DNA from: CAZLMF01 sp964560565
GTDB taxonomy: Bacteria; Bacillota; Clostridia; Oscillospirales; Ruminococcaceae
Assembly (NCBI GenBank): GCA_964560565.1
Contig: CAZLMF010000096.1
Location: 1-5,751, forward strand
DNA length: 5,751 nucleotides
Direction of reading: 5' to 3'
Part shown: positions 1 through 4,936 of the stretch, in pieces
How the letters are laid out: each line of letters opens with the position of its first letter
How positions within the stretch are numbered: the first letter of the stretch is position 1
Made by a program: the position numbers and the translations under genes
Notes under the pieces: model-generated
Told to the model about the DNA's origin: nothing
Databases searched by the model: none
Seen by the model: only the letters and a program-made list of their open reading frames with translations

Positions 1-53
1 CCCGACCTACGCCCTTAGCAGGGGCGCCTCGTCACCAACTTGAGTACTTCTCC
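1..53 (-). tRNA. tRNA-Ser(GCU), partial (3' end outside window)
   Basis: The reverse complement begins GGAGAAG (acceptor 5' strand), then TA, a CTC/GAG D stem around an AAGTTGGTGAC loop, and an anticodon stem CGCCC/GGGCG enclosing CTGCTAA. The anticodon GCT lies at plus-strand positions 17-19 and reads AGC/AGU serine codons. The start of a long variable arm (TAGGTCGGG) is visible, as expected for a class II serine tRNA. The T arm and acceptor 3' strand lie beyond the window edge. It sits 28 bp downstream of tRNA-Ser(UGA) on the same strand, so the two are probably cotranscribed and processed from one precursor. Confidence 0.93.
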
Positions 54-81
54 ATGGTAGCGTATTTCGCATATAATTTTA

Positions 82-170
<89 letters not shown>

Positions 171-202
171 AAATAAAAATGTCCTAAATTAGGGCGACTT
201 TT

Positions 203-231
203 ATAATAACATAACGGTGATAAAATGTCAA
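203..231 (-). promoter_or_regulatory. sigma-A-type promoter of the tRNA-Ser cluster
   Basis: On the minus strand a perfect -35 box TTGACA (226-231) is followed after exactly 17 bp by TATTAT (203-208). The predicted start is near 196, giving a leader of about 26 nt before the tRNA-Ser(UGA) 5' end. An A-tract lies just upstream of the -35 box (minus strand CCAAAAAAC) and could act as an UP-like element. This inference rests on hexamer match and spacing only. Confidence 0.85.
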
Positions 232-235
232 TAGT

Positions 236-256
236 TTTTTGGTGCCAAACCAAAAA
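236..256. repeat. inverted repeat next to the tRNA promoter
   Basis: TTTTTGG (236-242) and CCAAAAA (250-256) are perfect 7-bp arms around a 7-nt centre TGCCAAA. The repeat starts 5 bp upstream of the tRNA promoter -35 box. Neither strand shows a proper U-tract after a GC-rich stem, so a terminator is unlikely. It may be an operator, an A-tract UP element that happens to be symmetrical, or chance in AT-rich DNA. Confidence 0.35.
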
Positions 257-284
257 TAAAACACAGCCTATACCTCATTATACT

Positions 285-313
285 TTGATTTATTATGCTA
301 ATTATGCTATACT
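285..313 (+). promoter_or_regulatory. candidate plus-strand promoter antisense to the regulator gene
   Basis: TTGATT (285-290) lies exactly 17 bp upstream of TATACT (308-313), and the -10 box is preceded by TGC, making an extended -10 (TGCTATACT). The predicted start is near 320, just outside the 3' end of the minus-strand Crp/Fnr gene, so a transcript would be antisense to its last codons. No plus-strand coding region follows. A perfect tandem repeat of ATTATGCTA (292-300 and 301-309) makes up the spacer and -10 region. The match is good but function is unproven. Confidence 0.4.
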
Positions 314-337
314 TAAAATATTGGAAACATACATTTT

Positions 338-357
338 GGCAGCACATATGCACTGCC
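338..357 (-). other. stem-loop at the stop codon of the Crp/Fnr gene
   Basis: The minus-strand RNA GGCAGUGCAUAUGUGCUGCC can pair as GGCAG/CUGCC plus two G-U wobbles and one further C-G pair. The plus-strand copy has C-A mismatches where the minus strand has G-U pairs, so the hairpin fits minus-strand transcription better. It begins at the last base of the regulator's TAG stop. It is followed by AAAAUG rather than a U-tract, so it is not a canonical terminator. It may protect the 3' end or terminate weakly. Confidence 0.4.
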
Positions 358-1004
358 TACTCGCTTAGCGTTGCAAGCTTTTTGTAATCAATTATTTTTA
401 TCACATTTCGTGAAAGCTCCACCATGCCCTCGTTTTCAAGGTATTTGAGTAGGCGGCTTATCACCTCTCTTGCACTGCCAAGGTCACGTGCGATAATCTC
501 ATGGGTGGTTTTAATGAGCAAATTCCCCTCAAGGCTTGCCTGTTCAAGCAGGTAGTGCGCAAGTCTTGAATCCAGACCCTTAAACGCAATTTGCTCCATT
601 GCCCACATGACTTCGCTAAGCCTTGATGCAAGCATTTCCGTGGAAAAGGCATTGACATAAGGGTTTGACTTCACAAGGCTTTCAAATATATTTGCAGGGA
701 CAAGCAATACCTTACTATCCTTATCAGCCATAATATTAATACTAAGGTCAAGCCCCTTTATTACACATGAAGCGGACAAAACGCACATATCACGCTCGAG
801 CAGGCGGTAAAGTGTGATTTCCTTACCGCTATCGGAGGATATGTATGCACGCAGTTGACCATCTAAGACGGATACCATGCCAATGCATTCGCTTGCGGTC
901 ATTAGCTGCTCATCGTGCTTCAGATATAAAACACGAGAACGAGAGTGGAGCAGACTGCGCTCATTGCTTGTAAGTTTATCGTAAAAGGGTAGGTATGTAA
1001 GCAT
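357..1004 (-). CDS. Crp/Fnr-family transcriptional regulator, possibly redox-responsive
   Basis: This is a cytoplasmic DNA-binding regulator of 215 aa, close to the usual Crp/Fnr length. The N-terminal cyclic-nucleotide-binding-like beta-roll spans about residues 5-115, the dimer helix about 120-150, and the winged helix-turn-helix about 163-207. The recognition helix reads S-A-R-E-V-I-S-R (177-184). R179, E180 and R184 align with the three CRP residues that contact TGTGA, and E-x-x-S-R also resembles FNR. The CRP cAMP-pocket R-S pair is absent, and so is FNR's N-terminal iron-sulfur cysteine cluster, so neither cAMP nor an FNR-type cluster is expected. C40, C74 and C80 (C-VLSAS-C) lie in the sensor domain and could form a thiol switch; this is inference. 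The ATG start is supported by GAGGTG five bases upstream. The gene is divergent from trxB-trxA across an 85-bp spacer holding a CRP-type palindrome, which suggests control of that pair and of itself. Confidence 0.92.
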   Translation of the reverse strand: MLTYLPFYDKLTSNERSLLHSRSRVLYLKHDEQLMTASECIGMVSVLDGQLRAYISSDSGKEITLYRLLERDMCVLSASCVIKGLDLSINIMADKDSKVLLVPANIFESLVKSNPYVNAFSTEMLASRLSEVMWAMEQIAFKGLDSRLAHYLLEQASLEGNLLIKTTHEIIARDLGSAREVISRLLKYLENEGMVELSRNVIKIIDYKKLATLSE

Positions 1005-1024
1005 TTGTTCACCTCAATTTAGTC

Positions 1025-1044
1025 TATGTGATTAAAGTCACATA
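1025..1044. promoter_or_regulatory. CRP-type operator palindrome between regulator and trxB
   Basis: TATGTGA (1025-1031), a 6-bp spacer TTAAAG, and TCACATA (1038-1044) form a perfect palindrome with 7-bp arms. It contains the exact CRP consensus core TGTGA-N6-TCACA. Its centre is 41.5 bp upstream of the start site expected from TATAAT at 1064-1069, the position used by class II Crp/Fnr activators. It also overlaps the best -10 candidate of the divergent regulator gene. That regulator's recognition-helix residues suit this half-site, so it is the obvious ligand. Confidence 0.85.
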
Positions 1045-1059
1045 TATATTTTCCCATAA
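1031..1059 (-). promoter_or_regulatory. weak candidate promoter of the Crp/Fnr gene
   Basis: On the minus strand TTTAAT (1031-1036) matches the -10 consensus at five of six positions, but the -35 region 17 bp away (TTATGG, 1054-1059) is poor. The predicted start is near 1024, giving a leader of about 20 nt that includes the GAGGTG ribosome binding site at 1010-1015. The -10 box lies inside the CRP-type palindrome, so occupancy should repress this promoter. Confidence 0.3.
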
Positions 1060-1069
1060 TGGATATAAT
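1041..1069 (+). promoter_or_regulatory. trxB-trxA promoter, consensus -10 without a -35
   Basis: A perfect TATAAT stands at 1064-1069. The sequence 16-18 bp upstream is AT-rich (CATATA at 1041-1046 with 17-bp spacing) and does not resemble TTGACA. A strong -10 with no -35 and an activator-type site centred at -41.5 is the classic layout of an activator-dependent promoter. The predicted start near 1076 coincides with the ribosome binding site AAGGAG (1076-1081). An alternative pair is TTAAAG (1032-1037) and CATAAT (1055-1060) with a 17-bp spacer. That choice would put the -35 box in the operator and imply repression instead. Confidence 0.6.
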
Positions 1070-1089
1070 AAAAGCAAGGAGTTGTTAAT

Positions 1090-1971
1090 ATGTCTGAAAA
1101 GTTCGATGTTGTTATAATAGGAGGCGGTCCTGCCGGGCAATCGGCGGCAATATACCTGGCACGGGGCGGAGCAAAGGTGCTTGTGATAGGCAAGGACGGA
1201 GGCTCGTTAGAGCGTGCGGAGGAGGTAGCAAACTACTACGGAGTTTACCCTCCAGTAACAGGCGCTGAGCTGATTGAAGCAGGCACGAAGCAAGCAGAAA
1301 GCTTTGGTGCTAAGGTGATTTCCGCTGAAGTAACCTCCATTGAAATGTCAGAGCATTTTGAGATTATTACTCCCAACAATAATTATACCGCAAAAGCGGT
1401 GTTGCTTGCAACGGGAAAACGCAGATATGTTCCGAAAATTGCAGGAATTAAGGACTTTATTGGCAAAGGCGTCAGCTTCTGTGCTGTATGCGATGGCTTT
1501 CTGTACAGGGGTAAGCGCTTAGCGCTAATCGGCAGCGGTGATTACGCTACCCATGAGCTTGAGGAGTTAAGCAGATTTAGCAAGGACATTATAGTTTTTA
1601 CAAACGATAAACCCAAGTCCGATAAGTTTCCATTCGAGCAGGCTATAATATCAGGCAAAATTGCAGAAGTAGCGGGAGGCACAAGGGCGCAGGAAATAGT
1701 CCTTACAGATGGCAGTACATACGCCGTAGATGGTATATTCGTGGCAGAGGGGACAGCAGGCGCTGCGGATTTTGCAAGAAAGCTTGGAGTTATAACTGAG
1801 GGGGAAAACATTTCAGTTGACGCTCAGTTTATGACAAATGTTGACGGTTTATACGCAGCAGGTGATTGCGTTGGAGGGCTTTTGCAGGTAGCAAAAGCAG
1901 TTTCAGAGGGCGCACAGGCGGCGATGAACATATTAGGCTTTATTAAAAAGCAGAAAAAAGCAACACATTAG
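1090..1971 (+). CDS. trxB: thioredoxin reductase-like FAD flavoprotein, possibly not NADPH-dependent
   Basis: This predicted flavoenzyme passes electrons through FAD and a redox-active disulfide to thioredoxin in the cytoplasm. At 293 aa it is shorter than the roughly 320 aa of E. coli TrxB. The FAD-binding G-G-G-P-A-G is at residues 11-16, the active-site C131-A-V-C134 is followed by DG, and the C-terminal FAD motif GLYAAGDC is at 253-260. The nucleotide-domain glycine motif survives as G-S-G-D-Y-A (148-153). Where E. coli-type enzymes carry HRRxxxR to hold the NADPH 2'-phosphate, this protein has V-F-T-N-D-K-P-K (169-176). That loss is known from clostridial ferredoxin-dependent flavin thioredoxin reductases, so ferredoxin or another donor is possible. 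The ATG start has AAGGAG (1076-1081) 8 bp upstream. It precedes trxA by 32 bp in an apparent operon. Confidence 0.93.
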   Translation: MSEKFDVVIIGGGPAGQSAAIYLARGGAKVLVIGKDGGSLERAEEVANYYGVYPPVTGAELIEAGTKQAESFGAKVISAEVTSIEMSEHFEIITPNNNYTAKAVLLATGKRRYVPKIAGIKDFIGKGVSFCAVCDGFLYRGKRLALIGSGDYATHELEELSRFSKDIIVFTNDKPKSDKFPFEQAIISGKIAEVAGGTRAQEIVLTDGSTYAVDGIFVAEGTAGAADFARKLGVITEGENISVDAQFMTNVDGLYAAGDCVGGLLQVAKAVSEGAQAAMNILGFIKKQKKATH

Positions 1972-2003
1972 TAAATGAAATTATTAAGTGAAGGGATGAT
2001 ATC

Positions 2004-2321
2004 ATGTCAGTTTTACAATTAAAGAACGCGGAGTTCCAAAGTACTATTTCAAAGTCAGATAAGCCGGTGCTTGTGGATTTTTGGGCGCCATGGTGCGGTC
2101 CATGTAAAATGCTTGCTCCTATTCTAGAGGAAGCGGCAAGCGAAGTAGGAAGCGATGCAGTTATTGCTAAGGTCAACATAGATGAGGAGTCATCACTTGC
2201 TGAACGGTTCGGTATTTTCAGCATTCCCACAATGATTGTATTTAAGGATGGGGAAGAAGTAGACCGCATTGTTGGGCTTACCAGCAAGGAAAAAATCCTT
2301 GAGCATTTATCAAAGGATTAG
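2004..2321 (+). CDS. trxA: thioredoxin
   Basis: This small cytoplasmic dithiol protein reduces disulfides in enzymes such as ribonucleotide reductase and peroxiredoxins. It is 105 aa, the standard thioredoxin length. The canonical active site W30-C31-G-P-C34-K lies after the first core strand, preceded by the buried aspartate in V-D-F-W-A (D25). The cis-proline loop is S-I-P-T with P75, and the conserved F-K-D-G turn is at 80-83. A ribosome binding site AAGGG (1991-1995) lies 8 bp before the ATG. It is the second gene of the operon, directly after its likely reductase, and a strong terminator begins 25 bp after the stop. Confidence 0.98.
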   Translation: MSVLQLKNAEFQSTISKSDKPVLVDFWAPWCGPCKMLAPILEEAASEVGSDAVIAKVNIDEESSLAERFGIFSIPTMIVFKDGEEVDRIVGLTSKEKILEHLSKD

Positions 2322-2346
2322 CACAATACTTATTGAAAGTTCACAG

Positions 2347-2382
2347 AAACGACAGGGAAAAGACTTTTCTCTGTCGTTTTTT
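2347..2382 (+). terminator. rho-independent terminator of trxB-trxA
   Basis: The left arm AACGACAGGGAAAA (2348-2361) pairs with TTTTCTCTGTCGTT (2365-2378) over 14 bp, including one G-T wobble, around a GAC loop. An A-T pair at 2347/2379 can extend the stem, and a T-run continues to 2382. The long stem and U-tract make this a strong terminator that separates the redox operon from the next gene. Confidence 0.93.
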
Positions 2383-2472
2383 ATGTTTATAATAGTTTAA
2401 GATGCTCTACACAATAGTCTAAACAGGCTAAGATAAAAGTTAAATTATTTTTTTCTGTCGTTAAATTGAAAG

Positions 2473-2490
2473 AAACTTGCAATCAAGTTT
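2473..2490. repeat. inverted repeat upstream of the GGDEF-EAL promoter
   Basis: AAACTTG (2473-2479) and CAAGTTT (2484-2490) are perfect 7-bp arms around CAAT. The centre is about 68.5 bp upstream of the start site expected from the promoter at 2515-2543, a position compatible with an activator. It has no run of T directly after a GC-rich stem, so it does not look like a terminator. The rest of the AT-rich 2383-2514 stretch holds nothing else I can name. Confidence 0.4.
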
Positions 2491-2514
2491 TAATGGTTTG
2501 TATTTTTTATAGAC

Positions 2515-2543
2515 TTGACTTTATTTAATACTTTGTGTAGAAT
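2515..2543 (+). promoter_or_regulatory. sigma-A-type promoter of the GGDEF-EAL gene
   Basis: TTGACT (2515-2520) and TAGAAT (2538-2543) each differ from consensus at one position and are separated by exactly 17 bp. The predicted start is near 2550, giving a leader of about 59 nt before the preferred ATG. The promoter lies between the trxA terminator and the gene, so the gene is probably monocistronic. Confidence 0.8.
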
Positions 2544-2566
2544 AAACATATAAATTATTTAACGTA

Positions 2567-2583
2567 AGGTGTTTTTTGCACCT
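2567..2583 (+). other. small hairpin in the leader of the GGDEF-EAL mRNA
   Basis: AGGTG (2567-2571) can pair with CACCT (2579-2583) around a TTTTTTG loop. The stem is only 5 bp, and no U-tract follows it. It contains an AAGGTG sequence resembling a ribosome binding site and, in the loop, a TTG codon in frame with the downstream gene. It lies 12 bp upstream of the ribosome binding site used for the preferred ATG start. Confidence 0.4.
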
Positions 2584-2608
2584 AATCTTGCTTCGGGAGA
2601 TAAAAAGA

Positions 2609-4834
2609 ATGATTTCTAAAAGCTCAAGGATGAGTGCGCAAGGGCAAAAGGATTATTATGGCATATTAAAGGCTATTCATCAAATACTCGTTGATAACGA
2701 CACTTCCGACACGACCTTATTAAAGGTTATAGATGAGGTGGGCGTTTTTCTTGATCTTGATGTTATAACTGTATACCTTTTAGATTCGCAACAAAACGAA
2801 GGTTTTTATCATATTGGCTGGTCGGCAGAAAGAATGGGCGATTACAAGCTGAAAATCAACCGGTTTTTTGCGAGTGAACTCTCTGGAATATTGGATTATT
2901 TAAAGGACAATGAAATTTACCATTCAAGCGATTCCTCAAAAATTGATATTGTAGGCGCAGAGCTAATAGCACAAGTTGGGCTTAAATCCATAGCAATTGC
3001 CCGCATAAAGGATTATGGAAAGCTAGAGGGATATATTGCCTACGACGACTTTAGGGATAATCGTGAATGGACATACGAGGAACTTGACCTTTTAACAAAG
3101 GCTACACATATAATTGGCGGTATAATAATGCGCAGGCAAGCTGAGGAAAAGCTAAAGAGCTCAAACTTAGTGCGTGAAATAGTTCTCAACAATATTAATA
3201 GCTTCATCTTTGCGGTTGACAGGGAAAGTGCAGAGCTTTTATATGCAAATGACGCACTGTTAAGATGCGCCGGAATAACTGCGGAAGATATTGTAGGTAA
3301 GCGTTGTTGTGACTTTTTTTGTGACCCAGATAATGAGCAATGCGAGATAATTAATATGCTGCAAAGCGATACACAGACAAAAAGCTGGGAGAGTATGAAC
3401 AGTAAGCTTGGAGGCTGGTTTTCGATGACCGCTTCTGTTTCACAGTGGGCAGATTCACGAGAGGCGATAGTGGTCACTTTGGTTGATGTTACAACTCTTA
3501 AATTTCAACAAGAAGAAATTAAGCATCTGGTATACTATGATACAATGCTTGATATACCAAATAGGCTTCGCTGTGAAAAGGATATTACAAAGCATGTAAC
3601 TGATGCGGTTTTGACCGATTCTCAAGGAGCGGTTGTGCTGATTGACCTTGATGACTTTAAGAATATCAATGACTCTTTTGGACATGGCGAGGGAGATAAA
3701 ATACTTACGCAAATTTCGGATTATTTATCATCCCTTGATCTTCCGCATGGAAACATATATAGGTTCGGCGGCGATGAATTTATGATAGTCCTGCATGGCG
3801 CTGGAGAGCGTGAGGCTGTTGATTTTATCAAAGGTGTGCTCAAGCGCTTTAAGGAGCCTTGGGTTGCGAAAAGGCAGAATATACATTGCGGATGCAGCGT
3901 AGGAGTTGCGCTATATCCCCGTGACGGCAACAACTCAGAGGACATTATTCGAAGCGCTGACCTTGCAATGTACCTTGCTAAGAGTAAAAACAAGGGCGGC
4001 TACGCAGTTTATGTCAAGGAGATGGACGAGAGTTTCTTGCGCCGTATTGAGATTGAGCGTGGATTGCGCAGGTCAATAAACGAGCGTATGAATGGCTTTA
4101 TGGTTTTCTATCAGCCAATAGTTGACCCTGCAACAGGCACGACAAAGGGCGCAGAGGCGCTTATTCGCTGGGAGGATAGAGATTTAGGTATGCTTTACCC
4201 TGACAGCTTTATTTCGGTTGCTGAATATCATGGGTTGATTGTCCCCATTGGCGAGTGGGTACTCATAATGGCATGTAAATTCTGCGTTGAAATGCAGAAC
4301 AAAGGGCACAAGGATTTTTACATAAGTGTCAACCTATCGGTTAAGCAACTTCAAGCCCCAAATATTATCCTTGTAGTAAAAAATGCTTTAGCGCAAACAG
4401 GACTTGATGCAAAGTATCTGCTTCTTGAGATTACTGAAAGCGTTGAGATAATCAATGTCACCGATATGATAAATAAGCTGCGAAAGCTTCGAAAGCTAGG
4501 CGTGAAAATTGCAATGGACGACTTTGGCACAGGCTACTCCTCACTTGGAAACCTTAGAAAATTCCCACTGGACGTAATTAAGATTGATAAGAGCTTCATA
4601 CAAAACGTGGACGCTGATAAGTTTTGCAAGACTTTTATTCGCTCGATAACTGAGCTTGCTCACAGCATAAATATGACTGTTTGCGTTGAGGGTGTTGAAA
4701 CGGAAAATCAGCTAAACCGTATAGGTATGTTAAAAGCGGATACGGTTCAAGGCTATTACTTCAGCAGACCTGTCCCAAGAGATAGTTTCCTGCAATACAT
4801 ATCGAACTCAACCAAACAACTTGAACTACAATAA
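2609..4834 (+). CDS. GAF-PAS-GGDEF-EAL cyclic-di-GMP synthase/phosphodiesterase
   Basis: This soluble bifunctional enzyme is predicted to make and degrade cyclic di-GMP under control of N-terminal sensors; no transmembrane segment is visible. Counting from the chosen ATG (741 aa), a GAF domain spans about residues 15-180, PAS about 189-300, GGDEF about 305-470 and EAL about 479-732. GGDEF is intact at 387-391, with metal-binding D346 in IDLDDFK. The inhibitory I-site RxxD is replaced by L-P-H-G (378-381). The EAL domain keeps E516 (EALIRW), N575 (SVNLS), E607 (LEITE), D637-D638 (MDDFGTGYSSL), K658, E694 (VEGVE) and Q714 (QGYYFS), so phosphodiesterase activity is expected. The PAS domain holds five cysteines (220, 233, 234, 238, 245). 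The start was chosen because GGGAG (2595-2599) sits 9 bp before this ATG. An in-frame TTG at 2576 would add 11 residues but has poor spacing to its upstream AAGGTG. Confidence 0.95.
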   Translation: MISKSSRMSAQGQKDYYGILKAIHQILVDNDTSDTTLLKVIDEVGVFLDLDVITVYLLDSQQNEGFYHIGWSAERMGDYKLKINRFFASELSGILDYLKDNEIYHSSDSSKIDIVGAELIAQVGLKSIAIARIKDYGKLEGYIAYDDFRDNREWTYEELDLLTKATHIIGGIIMRRQAEEKLKSSNLVREIVLNNINSFIFAVDRESAELLYANDALLRCAGITAEDIVGKRCCDFFCDPDNEQCEIINMLQSDTQTKSWESMNSKLGGWFSMTASVSQWADSREAIVVTLVDVTTLKFQQEEIKHLVYYDTMLDIPNRLRCEKDITKHVTDAVLTDSQGAVVLIDLDDFKNINDSFGHGEGDKILTQISDYLSSLDLPHGNIYRFGGDEFMIVLHGAGEREAVDFIKGVLKRFKEPWVAKRQNIHCGCSVGVALYPRDGNNSEDIIRSADLAMYLAKSKNKGGYAVYVKEMDESFLRRIEIERGLRRSINERMNGFMVFYQPIVDPATGTTKGAEALIRWEDRDLGMLYPDSFISVAEYHGLIVPIGEWVLIMACKFCVEMQNKGHKDFYISVNLSVKQLQAPNIILVVKNALAQTGLDAKYLLLEITESVEIINVTDMINKLRKLRKLGVKIAMDDFGTGYSSLGNLRKFPLDVIKIDKSFIQNVDADKFCKTFIRSITELAHSINMTVCVEGVETENQLNRIGMLKADTVQGYYFSRPVPRDSFLQYISNSTKQLELQ

Positions 4835-4836
4835 CC

Positions 4837-4867
4837 AAGCGGCAGGGTAACCTGCCGCTTATCTTTT
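4837..4867 (+). terminator. rho-independent terminator of the GGDEF-EAL gene
   Basis: AAGCGGCAGG (4837-4846) and CCTGCCGCTT (4851-4860) form a perfect 10-bp GC-rich stem closed by a GTAA (GNRA-type) tetraloop. ATCTTTT follows at 4861-4867. It starts two bases after the TAA stop. Confidence 0.9.
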
Positions 4868-4879
4868 ACATAAATCACA

Positions 4880-4908
4880 TTGCATGATATGAAAATAAAG
4901 TGTATAAT
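4880..4908 (+). promoter_or_regulatory. promoter of the amidohydrolase gene
   Basis: A perfect TATAAT (4903-4908) lies 17 bp downstream of a weak TTGCAT (4880-4885). The predicted start is near 4915, leaving a leader of about 22 nt that contains the GGAG ribosome binding site. The -10 box is enclosed by the palindrome at 4900-4914. Confidence 0.65.
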
Positions 4909-4914
4909 ATACAC
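4900..4914. promoter_or_regulatory. palindrome overlapping the amidohydrolase -10 box
   Basis: GTGTATA and TATACAC are perfect 7-bp arms around a single central A. The palindrome covers the whole -10 hexamer and reaches almost to the predicted start, so a bound protein would block transcription. A one-base centre cannot form an RNA hairpin of the full arms, which favours a DNA-binding role if it is real. Chance symmetry around TATAAT cannot be excluded. Confidence 0.45.
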
Positions 4915-4936
4915 AGAATAAAATGGAGATGATTTT

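Noticed and set aside
183..193. CCTAA-A-TTAGG palindrome in the tRNA leader
   Set aside because: A one-base centre cannot form a hairpin, it is AT-rich and short, and nothing else supports an operator there.
2391..2422. Near-repeats AATAGTTTAA and AATAGTCTAA spaced 22 bp apart
   Set aside because: Short AT-rich words with one mismatch are expected by chance here, and they are far upstream of the mapped promoter motifs.
2449..2462. TTTTCTGTCGTT resembling the right arm of the trxA terminator
   Set aside because: There is no matching left arm nearby, so it cannot form a terminator hairpin; it is a short imperfect repeat and probably coincidental.
2576..2608. TTG start adding 11 residues to the GGDEF-EAL protein
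   Set aside because: The upstream AAGGTG is only about 4 bases from the TTG and lies in a hairpin, whereas the ATG at 2609 has GGGAG at 9-bp spacing.
3040..3477. Long open frame on the minus strand inside the GGDEF-EAL gene, and similar antisense frames elsewhere
   Set aside because: They lie opposite genes with clear domain motifs, have no recognisable protein features, and are shadows of the real coding frames.
4875..4880. TCACAT, a half-site of the CRP-type palindrome, upstream of the amidohydrolase
   Set aside because: The opposite half-site is absent at the required 6-bp spacing.
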